Part shown: piece after piece, positions 1-6,957 of the stretch | How the letters are laid out: the number at the start of each line of letters is the position of its first letter | Position numbering within the stretch: the first letter of the stretch is position 1 | NCBI GenBank assembly: GCA_016780945.1 | Contig: JADHKY010000048.1 | Span: 1-8,246 of the forward strand | Source: Aquiluna sp. | GTDB taxonomy: Bacteria > Actinomycetota > Actinomycetes > Actinomycetales > Microbacteriaceae | Length of the DNA: 8,246 bases | Reading direction: 5' to 3' | Notes under the pieces: generated by a model | Database searches by the model: none | What the model was told of the DNA's origin: nothing | What the model saw: the letters and a program-made list of their open reading frames with translations, nothing else | Translations under genes and position numbers: made by a program

Positions 1-399
1 GAGAGCCTGGAGCTTCCCTCGCCAAATGCCAGGGCTGTCTTTGAAGGCCTCGGAAGCCACCTGGGTCAGCCATTGGCGCTCTGGCAACATATCGAATTAG
101 CAAAATCTGCTCTCGCTGAAACCACGGCCTTGAAGCTGCCCCCAAGCATGCGAATAGCGTCACTCGAGGCCACACCCAAAGTTCTCGAAGAGGCGCTCCT
201 GGTTGCCGCAAAATCGGGAGCTGAGGTAATAAAGAACTCGGGTGCAAAGGCGCTCATTAGGTTCAAGTACTCTCAGGGAGTGGATGTTGCACAGGGATTG
301 AGGGCGGTTGCCATAAAAGCATCTGCAAGAACCACCGCTTCCGGTAATCGCAGGGGACTCAAAATAGTTATGGACGACATGAAGGCGCTGAACTCATGA
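1..399 (+). CDS. priA: Primosomal protein N' (PriA), C-terminal end, 5'-truncated by the window
   Basis: An open frame runs from base 1 to the TGA at 397-399 and gives the last 132 residues of a larger protein. The recognisable parts are a PPSMRIASLEA segment near residues 72-82 of the fragment, matching the 'FPPAVRLAAL' region of actinobacterial PriA. It is followed by a small alpha/beta domain with the sequence AKALIRFKYSQG and a basic stretch ending GLKIVMDDMKAL, typical of the PriA C-terminus. PriA acts in restart of stalled replication forks. Actinobacterial homologues are known to carry degenerate helicase motifs, but those lie upstream and cannot be checked here. The stop overlaps the fmt start as ATGA. 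The priA-fmt-rsmB order is a common actinobacterial arrangement and supports the call. The fragment alone is only moderately diagnostic. Confidence 0.85.
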   Translation, partial: ESLELPSPNARAVFEGLGSHLGQPLALWQHIELAKSALAETTALKLPPSMRIASLEATPKVLEEALLVAAKSGAEVIKNSGAKALIRFKYSQGVDVAQGLRAVAIKASARTTASGNRRGLKIVMDDMKALNS

Positions 400-1310
400 G
401 ACTCGTGTTTGCCGGCACCCCAGAGGTTGCTGCGATTGCCCTGGAAAGACTGCACAAGGAACACGATGTGGCGCTCGTGATTACCCGACCCGATGCACCA
501 ATTGGCCGAAAGAAGGTGCTGACCCCGTCTGCTGTTTCAGTCAAAGCGGAGACACTTGGGATCCCGGTCCTGAAGGCAGACAGAATCGGGCCTGACGAGT
601 TGGCTCAAATATCTCAAAAGGAGGCCGAGCTGGGCATCGTGGTTGCATATGGCGCGCTGCTTGGGTCCAAAGTCCTGGTTCAACTTGATTGGTGGAACCT
701 ACACTTCAGTCAGTTGCCGCAATGGCGAGGTGCCACACCCCTCCAGCACTCGATCTGGCATGGACAGGGCCAAGGGCTAACCGTCTTCAAACTTGACTCC
801 GGCATGGACACCGGCGACATTGTCGGCTCTAGAGCGATGACCTATTCAGTCGACTCTTCAGCCGCAGATCTTCTGCCAGAGCTCGCCGAAAAGGGTGCAG
901 AGTTAATCTGCGAGCTTATTGCTCAGACACCACAGCTAACCCCGCAAGAAGGTCAGGCTTCCTATGCTCCAAAGCTCTCTAGGACTGATGCGAAACTGGA
1001 CTTCTCTGAGACAGCCGAACTAATTGCTCGAAAAGTAATGGCACTAAACCCAGAGCCAATGGCATGGGCCCAGTTCCGTGGCGAACCGATTCGCATCTTG
1101 AGAGCCAAGGCCGTGGGGAGTGTCGACTGGTCAGCACTAGAGAAGGCGGATACGCCGATTGGGAGCATCGAACTATCGGGCGAGAAGGTCTTGGCTACCT
1201 GCGGCTCCGGAACGCGGCTACAACTAACCGAAGTGCAACCGGGAGGCAAGCGCGTCATGACGGCCATTGAGTGGTTCCGCGGCCTACAGGGGGGCGTAGT
1301 TCTTGACTGA
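396..1310 (+). CDS. fmt: Methionyl-tRNA formyltransferase
   Basis: Transfers a formyl group from 10-formyltetrahydrofolate to Met-tRNAfMet in the cytoplasm, making the initiator tRNA for translation. At 304 residues the length is normal. The N-terminal formyltransferase domain begins with MRLVFAGTPE. The active-site region near residues 101-141 holds N101, H103 and D138 (in GMDTGD), equivalent to the E. coli catalytic Asn106, His108 and Asp144. The WRGA motif is at 110-113. The C-terminal tRNA-binding domain (about 205-304) includes SYAPKLSRTDAKLDF and NPEPMAW. The ATG at 396 overlaps the priA stop as ATGA, with a weak Shine-Dalgarno (GAAGG, 381-385). The 3' end overlaps rsmB by 8 bases. Two positions in the usually strict SLLPRWRGA motif are changed (SQLPQWRGA), but the catalytic triad is intact, so the enzyme should be active. 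Confidence 0.97.
   Translation: MRLVFAGTPEVAAIALERLHKEHDVALVITRPDAPIGRKKVLTPSAVSVKAETLGIPVLKADRIGPDELAQISQKEAELGIVVAYGALLGSKVLVQLDWWNLHFSQLPQWRGATPLQHSIWHGQGQGLTVFKLDSGMDTGDIVGSRAMTYSVDSSAADLLPELAEKGAELICELIAQTPQLTPQEGQASYAPKLSRTDAKLDFSETAELIARKVMALNPEPMAWAQFRGEPIRILRAKAVGSVDWSALEKADTPIGSIELSGEKVLATCGSGTRLQLTEVQPGGKRVMTAIEWFRGLQGGVVLD
1288..1294 (+). promoter_or_regulatory. Ribosome binding site deciding the TTG start of rsmB
   Basis: A purine run AGGGGGG sits 8 bases upstream of the TTG at 1303. An in-frame TAG at 1297-1299 rules out any earlier start, so this site fixes the rsmB start inside the end of fmt. Confidence 0.6.
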
Positions 1311-2619
1311 CTCGAGGCAGATAGCGCACGAGTTGCTGATGCGCGTGCACGACACCGATGCCTACATCAACCTGCTTCTACCAAAGACGCTCGCTCGTCA
1401 TAATGTTGCCGACTCGGAGCGAGGGCTCATTCAGGAGTTGAGCTATGGCGCCCTGCGCTGGCAGCTGCAGTATGACTCAGTTATCGATCATTTCACCAGG
1501 GGCAAGGAGTTGTCCCAGCAAATTAGAGGCGCTCTACAACTGGGACTTCATCAGCTTTTTCGAATGAGGGTTCCTACCCATGCCGCAATTAACGAAACAG
1601 TAAATCTCGCAAAGAGGATTGAGCCGCGCGCGGCCGGGTTAGTGAACGCGGTGCTGAGAAATGCTGAGCGTGAGGGGCTCGAGAAGTTACTCTCCCAACT
1701 CACAGAAGGCCTGACTGAATCCAGAAGACTCGAGATACTCCACTCCCATCCAGCCTGGGTCATTGACTCTCTTCGTGAGTCACTTCGCATAGACGGGCGC
1801 GAGAGTGAACTCGAACAGCTCCTTACAGCGAACAACGAGACGCCCGAGACGTTTCTGGCAGCCTCCGACAAGGAGGCCGTAGCAGCACTCGTTACAGAAG
1901 GCTTGCAAGCAACTCCTCAATCGCCGATCGGGTTTCAGGTTGATGGCAACCCAGAGCCCTACCTGTCTCTGGGTAACATCAGGGTTCAGGACCTCGGGTC
2001 ACAGCTCGTCGCTCTGGTAACCGCGGGGCTTGCGAACTTGAGCGGGAAGACGTTGGACATGTGCAGCGGGCCTGGGGGTAAGTCGGCAATATTGCAGGGT
2101 CGCATCAGGCCATCCGGTGGCGAACTCGATTGCATGGAGCCACAGGAGCATCGCGCAGAACTTGTCCGGGAAGCACTGGGAGCAATTCCGATTGGCAGGG
2201 TAATCGTCGCTCCAGGTCAACAGGCAGACCAGAACTCCTACGACACGATTTTGCTCGATGCTCCCTGCTCTGGACTGGGGTCGGTTCGGCGCAAACCAGA
2301 GTCCCGGCATCGAAAGAAGCAGTCCCAGCTTGCCTCACTCAGTTCCGTCCAGCGAGAGCTTCTGGAGGCGTCCTATGCTGCGCTCAAATCAGGTGGAGTG
2401 CTCGTCTATGCCACATGCTCCCCGCTAATCGAGGAGACCATTACGCCCGTGCAAGACATACTGGCTAAGCACCAGGATCTCGAACTTGTAGACCTAAAGC
2501 CGGTCATGAAGGAAATCTCTCCTGATCTCAACCTAAATCAATCGCGCAAGACGGTTCAGCTTTGGACACACCTGCACGGAACCGACGCCATGTTTATGGC
2601 CGCGCTGAGAAAGAAATAG
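1303..2619 (+). CDS. rsmB: 16S rRNA (cytosine-967, C5)-methyltransferase RsmB
   Basis: SAM-dependent enzyme of the NOL1/Sun family that methylates a cytosine of 16S rRNA (C967 in E. coli). It has 438 residues, the usual length. Residues 1 to about 140 form the NusB-like RNA-binding domain (ELSYGALRWQ near 45-54, NAVLRN at 115-120). Residues about 210-438 form the Rossmann methyltransferase domain. SAM motif I is LDMCSGPGGKS at 251-261. Motif IV, DAPCSGLG, carries Cys322. Motif VI, ATCSP, carries Cys372, the expected nucleophile in RNA m5C methyltransferases. Both cysteines are therefore present. The start is TTG, because an in-frame TAG lies two codons upstream and the N-terminus aligns with the family there. 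The gene overlaps fmt by 8 bases, which suggests translational coupling. A rarer possibility is a different 16S cytosine target, but the NusB-like N-terminus favours RsmB. Confidence 0.95.
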   Translation: MTDSRQIAHELLMRVHDTDAYINLLLPKTLARHNVADSERGLIQELSYGALRWQLQYDSVIDHFTRGKELSQQIRGALQLGLHQLFRMRVPTHAAINETVNLAKRIEPRAAGLVNAVLRNAEREGLEKLLSQLTEGLTESRRLEILHSHPAWVIDSLRESLRIDGRESELEQLLTANNETPETFLAASDKEAVAALVTEGLQATPQSPIGFQVDGNPEPYLSLGNIRVQDLGSQLVALVTAGLANLSGKTLDMCSGPGGKSAILQGRIRPSGGELDCMEPQEHRAELVREALGAIPIGRVIVAPGQQADQNSYDTILLDAPCSGLGSVRRKPESRHRKKQSQLASLSSVQRELLEASYAALKSGGVLVYATCSPLIEETITPVQDILAKHQDLELVDLKPVMKEISPDLNLNQSRKTVQLWTHLHGTDAMFMAALRKK

Positions 2620-2628
2620 GCTGATACC

Positions 2629-3288
2629 GTGCACATTCATCCCTCTCTGCTATCGGCGGACTTTGGCAATATCGAATCCGAGCTTGCCTCCATTGCCAGT
2701 GCAGATGCTGCGCACCTGGATGTAATGGACAACCACTTCGTCCCAAATCTGACCTTTGGAGTCCCGGTGGTGCAGCGCATGATCGAGCTCTCACCAATCC
2801 CCACAGACATCCACCTCATGATCGAAAATGTCGATACCGAGGCCGTGAAATACGCAGAGCTTGGGCCCCACTCCGTAACAATTCATATCGAGGCTTCAAA
2901 GGACCCAGTTAGCACCTGCCGAAAACTCAGAGAAATGGGCGTTAGGTCGGCTGTTGCCATCAAGCCAAACACTCCCGTGAGCTCACTTAGCGGGCTCCTG
3001 GAAGAGATTGACATGCTTTTGGTTATGACCGTCGAGCCTGGTTTTGGAGGTCAGAAGTTGATTGCTCAGACGATGCCCAAGGTGGCTGAGGCTCGAGCAC
3101 TTATATCGGGTTCAAAGTTTGAAATCGCTCTCCAGGTCGACGGCGGTGTCACGCTTGAGAACATAGGTGAGTTAGCGGCGCTTGGGGCCGACACTTTCGT
3201 GGCTGGAAGCTCGGTGTTTGGATCTGCAGACCACGCCCAAAGGATTCTCGAACTTAGAAAATCGGCGGCATCGGGGCTCAATCAGTAA
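2629..3288 (+). CDS. rpe: Ribulose-phosphate 3-epimerase
   Basis: Interconverts D-ribulose 5-phosphate and D-xylulose 5-phosphate in the cytosolic pentose phosphate pathway. The 219-residue protein covers a complete TIM barrel. It opens with HPSLLSADF (4-12), the family signature. HLDVMD at 29-34 carries metal ligand H29 and catalytic D31. IHLM at 61-64 carries ligand H62. VEPGFGGQ at 135-142 is the phosphate-side loop, and QVDGGV at 169-174 carries the second catalytic aspartate D171. AGSSVF near 192-197 closes the phosphate site. The start is GTG at 2629, since the rsmB stop at 2617-2619 is in the same frame and no other start codon lies between. The Shine-Dalgarno is weak (TAGG at the rsmB stop). 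The 9-base gap from rsmB and 10-base gap to hisE imply one operon. Its product pool feeds ribose 5-phosphate and hence PRPP, which the next genes consume. Confidence 0.96.
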   Translation: MHIHPSLLSADFGNIESELASIASADAAHLDVMDNHFVPNLTFGVPVVQRMIELSPIPTDIHLMIENVDTEAVKYAELGPHSVTIHIEASKDPVSTCRKLREMGVRSAVAIKPNTPVSSLSGLLEEIDMLLVMTVEPGFGGQKLIAQTMPKVAEARALISGSKFEIALQVDGGVTLENIGELAALGADTFVAGSSVFGSADHAQRILELRKSAASGLNQ

Positions 3289-3298
3289 TCTAGAGGGC

Positions 3299-3562
3299 AT
3301 GAAATCCTTTGACCAGCTCTTTGCCGAGCTCAGCCAGATAGCAATAGACCGCCCCGAGGGCAGTAACTCCGCAGCGCTATTGGACTCTGGCATTCATGCA
3401 ATCGGCAAGAAGGTCGTTGAGGAGGCAGCGGAAGTGTGGATGGCCGCCGAGTATCAGTCGGACAAGGATCTCGCCCTTGAGGCATCCCAGCTCATCTATC
3501 ACCTACAGCTTTTACTCATAGCCAAAGGCATCAAGCTTGAAGAGATTGAGAAGGTTCTCTAA
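3299..3562 (+). CDS. hisE: Phosphoribosyl-ATP pyrophosphatase
   Basis: Second step of histidine synthesis: hydrolyses phosphoribosyl-ATP to phosphoribosyl-AMP and pyrophosphate. It has 87 residues, a normal size for stand-alone HisE of the all-alpha MazG-like fold. The metal-binding motif EEAAE is at 41-45 after GKKVV, and the second acidic helix starts at E61 in EASQLIYHLQ. The Gln at the position often held by Asp is also found in mycobacterial HisE as I recall it, so it looks like a lineage trait and not damage. I chose the ATG at 3299 because MKSFDQLFAEL aligns with the family start. The open frame extends upstream into rpe, but that stretch does not look like HisE. The purine run AGAGGG (3292-3297) lies only one base from the ATG, unusually close, so re-initiation after rpe may matter. 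The stop overlaps hisG as TAATG. Confidence 0.95.
   Translation: MKSFDQLFAELSQIAIDRPEGSNSAALLDSGIHAIGKKVVEEAAEVWMAAEYQSDKDLALEASQLIYHLQLLLIAKGIKLEEIEKVL
3548..3554 (+). promoter_or_regulatory. Ribosome binding site of hisG, inside the hisE 3' end
   Basis: GAGAAGG lies 7 bases upstream of the hisG ATG at 3562, within the last hisE codons. Good spacing supports that start and the TAATG coupling. Confidence 0.55.
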
Positions 3563-4404
3563 TGTTGCGGGTCGCAATCCCTAACAAGGGCATCCTCTCT
3601 GACAGCGCCATCTCTATGCTCAAAGAGGCAGGTTACGCAACCAGGAGAGAGCCCTCCGAACTTCACCTGGTAGACGAGGCAAACTACGTTGAGTTTTTCT
3701 ACCTCAGGCCAAGGGACATCGCCACCTACGTCGGGAGCGGTTCACTCGACGTCGGCATCACGGGTCTTGACCTCCTACTGGACTCCGGGTCTAAGGCTGA
3801 GGAGGTCGCTGATCTAGGTTTTGGAGCTTCGACGTTTAGGTTCGCAGCAGAGCCAGGCTCACGCTTCAAAGAGCCAAAGGACCTAAATGGTAAGAGGCTT
3901 GCAACTGCCTACCCCAGGCTCATCAGTGAATACTTGGCCAAGAGTGAAATCGAGTGTCAGGTGGTCTCGCTTGATGGGGCTGTTGAATCTGCGGTGAGGC
4001 TTGGCGTCGCCGATGCGGTTGCTGATGTTGTTTCAACCGGAAACACCCTGCGCAAGGCAGGTCTCAGCGTCTTTGGTCCGGAAATACTCTCTTCCACCGC
4101 GAGGCTAATTTCTGCTCCTGGAAAGGCCGCCGATTCAGCCAAGTTGCTTCGAAGGCTCAGAGGTGTTCTGGTTGCGAGGGAGTACGTGATCATGGATTAT
4201 GACTGCCCGAAAACTCTTGTCGAAAAGGCATCGGCAATAACTCCGGGGATTGAGTCTCCCACCATTTCACCTCTGGCCGATGAGAATTGGGTTGCAATCC
4301 GTGCACTAGTGAGGGCAGCAGAGACCAACCAAATCATGGACGAGCTGCACGATATTGGCGCAAGGGCAATTTTGGTAAGCGCGATACACGCCGCGAGAAT
4401 CTAG
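3562..4404 (+). CDS. hisG: ATP phosphoribosyltransferase, long (self-regulated) form
   Basis: First and committed step of histidine synthesis: joins ATP and PRPP to give phosphoribosyl-ATP. It has 280 residues. The catalytic part (about 1-205) starts MLRVAIPNKG, and contains FYLRPRDIATYVGSG (46-60) and DVGITGLDLL. The PRPP-binding loop is DVVSTGNTL at 155-163. Residues about 206-280 are the HisG_C regulatory domain (MDYDCP 211-216, ITPGIESPTISPLAD, then a segment ending IHAARI). This makes it the homohexameric long form that needs no HisZ and is normally inhibited by histidine binding to the C-terminal domain. It aligns along its full length with mycobacterial HisG as I remember it. The ATG shares one base with the hisE stop, and its own stop TAG shares one base with the GTG of hisF, so three his genes are translationally linked. 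Confidence 0.97.
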   Translation: MLRVAIPNKGILSDSAISMLKEAGYATRREPSELHLVDEANYVEFFYLRPRDIATYVGSGSLDVGITGLDLLLDSGSKAEEVADLGFGASTFRFAAEPGSRFKEPKDLNGKRLATAYPRLISEYLAKSEIECQVVSLDGAVESAVRLGVADAVADVVSTGNTLRKAGLSVFGPEILSSTARLISAPGKAADSAKLLRRLRGVLVAREYVIMDYDCPKTLVEKASAITPGIESPTISPLADENWVAIRALVRAAETNQIMDELHDIGARAILVSAIHAARI

Positions 4405-5162
4405 TGCCGGCTGTCCGAGTAATTCCATGCCTTGATGTTGCCGCTGGCAGAGTCGTGAAGGGCGTCAATTTTGAGGGACTGCGAGACATCGGCGACCCGG
4501 TAGAACTCGCTTCTCGCTACTACCAAGAAGGTGCCGACGAGGTCACATTCTTAGACGTCCACGCCTCCAGTGAAAACCGCAAGACCATGCTGGATGTAGT
4601 TACCAAGTGTGCAGAGCAGGTATTTATCCCGCTGACAGTTGGTGGGGGCATCTCCTCGTTGGCAGATGTCACATCGCTGCTTGCCGCTGGCGCCGACAAG
4701 GTTTCTGTCGGGAGCGCTGGAATTGCCAATCCCGATTTGCTCGAGGAGATAGTCCGCGAGCATGGCTCACAGGTTCTAGTGATCTCCCTTGATCTAAAAA
4801 GAGCATCCAGGCCAAGCGGCTTCGGTGTTACAAGCCACGGCGGCAAAAACCTTACTGACTTGGACGCTCTCGAGTGGATACGTCAGGTCGAAGACCTCGG
4901 TGCTGGAGAACTGCTTGTCAACTCCATAGACGCGGATGGAACCAAGTCTGGCTTTGACATCGAGCTAGTTGAGCTAATCAAGTCGCAGTCGTCGCTACCG
5001 GTGATTGCATCGGGTGGAGCGGGCAAAGTTGAAGACTTTGTAGAGGCCGCTCGAGCAGGAGCCGATGCCGTCTTAGCGGCGAGCGTCTTTCACGAGGGTG
5101 AAATTAGTATTGGTGAGGTAAAGCGGGCCCTAGATCAAGCGAGTGTTGAGGTGAGACTTTGA
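4404..5162 (+). CDS. hisF: Imidazole glycerol phosphate synthase, cyclase subunit
   Basis: Uses ammonia from the glutaminase HisH to convert PRFAR into imidazole glycerol phosphate and AICAR, linking histidine and purine synthesis. The 252-residue (beta/alpha)8 barrel has catalytic D11 (IPCLDV) and D130 (VISLDLKR) at the same numbers as in Thermotoga HisF. Phosphate loops are TVGGGI (78-83), SGGAG (203-207) and AASVFH (225-230). SIDADGTKSG at 174-183 is also standard. The start is GTG at 4404, sharing a base with the hisG stop (TAGTG). It gives MPAVRVIPCLD, matching the family N-terminus exactly, whereas the upstream open frame is only hisG read out of frame. No clear Shine-Dalgarno is visible, consistent with coupling. 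One oddity is His53, where most HisF have Thr (LDVTAS). HisH is not encoded in the window. Confidence 0.97.
   Translation: MPAVRVIPCLDVAAGRVVKGVNFEGLRDIGDPVELASRYYQEGADEVTFLDVHASSENRKTMLDVVTKCAEQVFIPLTVGGGISSLADVTSLLAAGADKVSVGSAGIANPDLLEEIVREHGSQVLVISLDLKRASRPSGFGVTSHGGKNLTDLDALEWIRQVEDLGAGELLVNSIDADGTKSGFDIELVELIKSQSSLPVIASGGAGKVEDFVEAARAGADAVLAASVFHEGEISIGEVKRALDQASVEVRL
5148..5154 (+). promoter_or_regulatory. Ribosome binding site deciding the TTG start of hisI
   Basis: GAGGTGA, close to the consensus anti-16S sequence, lies 4 bases before the TTG at 5159. An in-frame TGA at 5147-5149 excludes earlier starts, and the next Met (residue 29) is inside the conserved domain. Confidence 0.7.
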
Positions 5163-5476
5163 TAGATCCAAATGTCTTGACCTATGACTCGAATGGGCTA
5201 ATACCCGTTATTGTGCAAGACGATTCCACCAAGGATGTCCTGATGCTCGGCTATGCCAACCAGGAGACCCTCAAGGAAACCATCGAGTCGGGCCGCATGG
5301 TCTTTTACTCGCGTTCGCGATCCGAGCGTTGGCTCAAGGGAGAGACCAGCGGAAACTTCCTTCACGTTAGTTCAATCTCTGTTGACTGTGACAAGGATGC
5401 CCTGGTGGCCATGGTCCACCCAGATGGGCCAACCTGTCACCTTGGAAACGCGTCATGCTTTGAGGCTCAATCTTGA
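5159..5476 (+). CDS. hisI: Phosphoribosyl-AMP cyclohydrolase
   Basis: Third step of histidine synthesis: opens the adenine ring of phosphoribosyl-AMP to give ProFAR. The 105-residue protein is the stand-alone cyclohydrolase without a fused HisE domain, consistent with hisE being a separate gene here. It shows the family pattern in order: GLIPVIVQD (13-21), VLMLGYAN (27-34), SRSRSERWLKGETSGN (51-66), then DCDKD at 76-80 for Mg binding. C77, C93 and C100 match the zinc cysteines. The start is TTG at 5159, set by a strong Shine-Dalgarno and an in-frame stop just upstream. The gene overlaps hisF by 4 bases (TTGA) and trpE by 4 bases (TTGA again), so it is the link between the histidine and tryptophan genes. 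Confidence 0.97.
   Translation: MIDPNVLTYDSNGLIPVIVQDDSTKDVLMLGYANQETLKETIESGRMVFYSRSRSERWLKGETSGNFLHVSSISVDCDKDALVAMVHPDGPTCHLGNASCFEAQS
5462..5465 (+). promoter_or_regulatory. Ribosome binding site of trpE at its TTG start
   Basis: GAGG lies 7 bases before the TTG at 5473, inside hisI. An in-frame TGA at 5461-5463 leaves no standard start codon further upstream, which supports TTG as the trpE start. Confidence 0.5.
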
Positions 5477-6957
5477 TTTCCCTGACAGAGGTTGAGGAAC
5501 TAGCGGATTCCTATAACGTCATTCCGGTTGTAAAGCGGCTGTTCAATGGAATTGAGACGCCAATCGGGTTGTATCAGAAGCTTTGCGGTGAGCGCGAGGA
5601 CACCTTTTTGCTTGAGTCCGCAGAGCAGGGAGTCTGGGGGCGTTACTCATTTATTGGGGTAGCTAGTCGCGGCACGCTGACCGCTGATGAAAATCAAGTC
5701 ACATGGAACTCCAAATACAGCGCGCTGCCATCGGAAGAGCTTGCCACTGACCCTATCGAGGCACTAAAGCAGCTCCAGAGCAGCTGGAAATCAGCGCCGG
5801 TTGATTTTCCACTGAGCTCTGGCCTCGTTGGATTTGTGAGCTGGGGTGCGGTGAATCTGATTGAAAGGCTTCCTGCACCAAAAAGTGCCGACTACGAGGT
5901 GCCGCTGTACGGGTTTAATCAATTCTCAGACCTTGTAGTGCTTGATCACTCAAAGGCTGAGATGCTCTTGGTGCATGTGATTTTCCTAGACAGCGATGGT
6001 TCTCTGAAGTCAAAGTACGAGGCGGCACTTGCCTCGATAGAGCAAATGCAAAAGGTCATCGAGACCCCTTCGGCCTCCAAGTTCACTTCGCCAAAATGGC
6101 CCGAGCCCGAGTTTGTCACCAACACGCAAAAGCAGGACTTTCTTGACAAGGTTGAGAAGGCGAAAGAGCACGTGCGACTTGGAGATGTTTTCCAGGTCGT
6201 CATCTCGCAAAGGTTTGATTCAACGCTTGAGGCTGACGCTCTAGATGTTTACAGGGCGCTCAGAGCAACAAACCCATCGCCGTATATGTATCTCACAAGG
6301 TGGAGTGACGCCTCCGGCAGCTTTGCCATTGCCGGATCATCCCCAGAGGCTCTTGTGAAGGTAAGTGGGGGCCGGGCAGTGACCCACCCGATTGCAGGTT
6401 CAAGACCAAGGGGAGAGACCTCAGCTGCGGACATGGCGCTTGCGTCTGAGCTGAGTAGCGACACCAAGGAGCGCAGCGAGCACCTGATGCTCGTTGATTT
6501 GGCACGTAATGACCTTCTCAAGATTTGCGATCCTTCAAGTCTTGAGGTCACCGAGTTCATGGAAATCCACCGGTTTAGCCACATCATGCACCTTGTCTCG
6601 ACGGTTGAGGGACAGATGCGTGAAGGCGTAACAGCAGTTGATGCCATGCTGGCCACCTTTCCCGCCGGAACGCTATCCGGTGCTCCTAAACCCCGAGCTC
6701 TCGAGATCATCCATGACCTTGAGCCCAGCTATCGAGGTTTGTTCGGGGGAGTGGTGGGCTACTTCGACTTTGAGGGAAACTCGGACCTCGCGATAGCAAT
6801 TAGGACCGCACTGATTCGGGATGGTGTTGCTCACATTCAAGCCGGAGCTGGAATAGTGCTCGACTCAGTTCCAGAGAGCGAGCACGCCGAGACCGAAGCC
6901 AAGGCCGCGGTTGTTCTCAGAGCTGTTGCTGCCGCGAACGCTATGCACAATGACTAA
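5473..6957 (+). CDS. trpE: Anthranilate synthase component I
   Basis: Converts chorismate to anthranilate with ammonia from the glutaminase TrpG, the first committed step to tryptophan. At 494 residues it is full length. The N-terminal domain (about 1-190) holds LLES at 46-49, the tryptophan feedback site. NPSPYMYL at 267-274 also contributes to that site, so feedback inhibition is expected. The chorismate-binding domain (about 215-490) contains RLGDVFQVVISQRF (235-248), PIAGSRPRGET (306-316), ERSEHLMLVDLARNDL (333-348), FSHIMHLVST (368-377), GTLSGAPKPRA (399-409) and GAGIVLDSVPESE (458-470). These fit TrpE better than the para-aminobenzoate synthase PabB, and the trp neighbours agree. The TTG start overlaps the hisI stop by 4 bases. 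The 3' end overlaps the next gene by 8 bases. No leader peptide or attenuator can fit upstream. TrpG is not in the window. Confidence 0.97.
   Translation: MISLTEVEELADSYNVIPVVKRLFNGIETPIGLYQKLCGEREDTFLLESAEQGVWGRYSFIGVASRGTLTADENQVTWNSKYSALPSEELATDPIEALKQLQSSWKSAPVDFPLSSGLVGFVSWGAVNLIERLPAPKSADYEVPLYGFNQFSDLVVLDHSKAEMLLVHVIFLDSDGSLKSKYEAALASIEQMQKVIETPSASKFTSPKWPEPEFVTNTQKQDFLDKVEKAKEHVRLGDVFQVVISQRFDSTLEADALDVYRALRATNPSPYMYLTRWSDASGSFAIAGSSPEALVKVSGGRAVTHPIAGSRPRGETSAADMALASELSSDTKERSEHLMLVDLARNDLLKICDPSSLEVTEFMEIHRFSHIMHLVSTVEGQMREGVTAVDAMLATFPAGTLSGAPKPRALEIIHDLEPSYRGLFGGVVGYFDFEGNSDLAIAIRTALIRDGVAHIQAGAGIVLDSVPESEHAETEAKAAVVLRAVAAANAMHND

Noticed and set aside
1999..2468. Overlapping open frames of about 80-110 codons on both strands within rsmB
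   Set aside because: They cover the conserved methyltransferase motifs of rsmB in other frames. Their compositions are Arg/Pro/Ser/Cys-rich and unlike real proteins.
3008..3036. TTGACA at 3008-3013 with a TTATGA/TATGAC-like hexamer downstream, a possible promoter inside rpe
   Set aside because: The spacer is only about 9-10 bases instead of 16-18, and nothing resembling a -10 box lies at the right distance. It falls in well-conserved rpe codons.
3182..3298. A longer hisE starting inside rpe
   Set aside because: The extra 39 residues have no similarity to HisE and are simply rpe read in another frame. MKSFDQLFAEL at 3299 matches the family start.
4287..4403. A longer hisF starting inside hisG
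   Set aside because: The extra residues are hisG out of frame. The GTG at 4404 puts catalytic residues at the family's usual positions 11 and 130.
6143..6170. TTGACA at 6143-6148 inside trpE
   Set aside because: No -10-like hexamer 16-18 bases downstream. It encodes conserved TrpE residues.
6249..6710. 153-codon open frame on the minus strand within trpE
   Set aside because: It is the antisense shadow of conserved TrpE codons, with no recognisable domain and no ribosome binding or promoter context.
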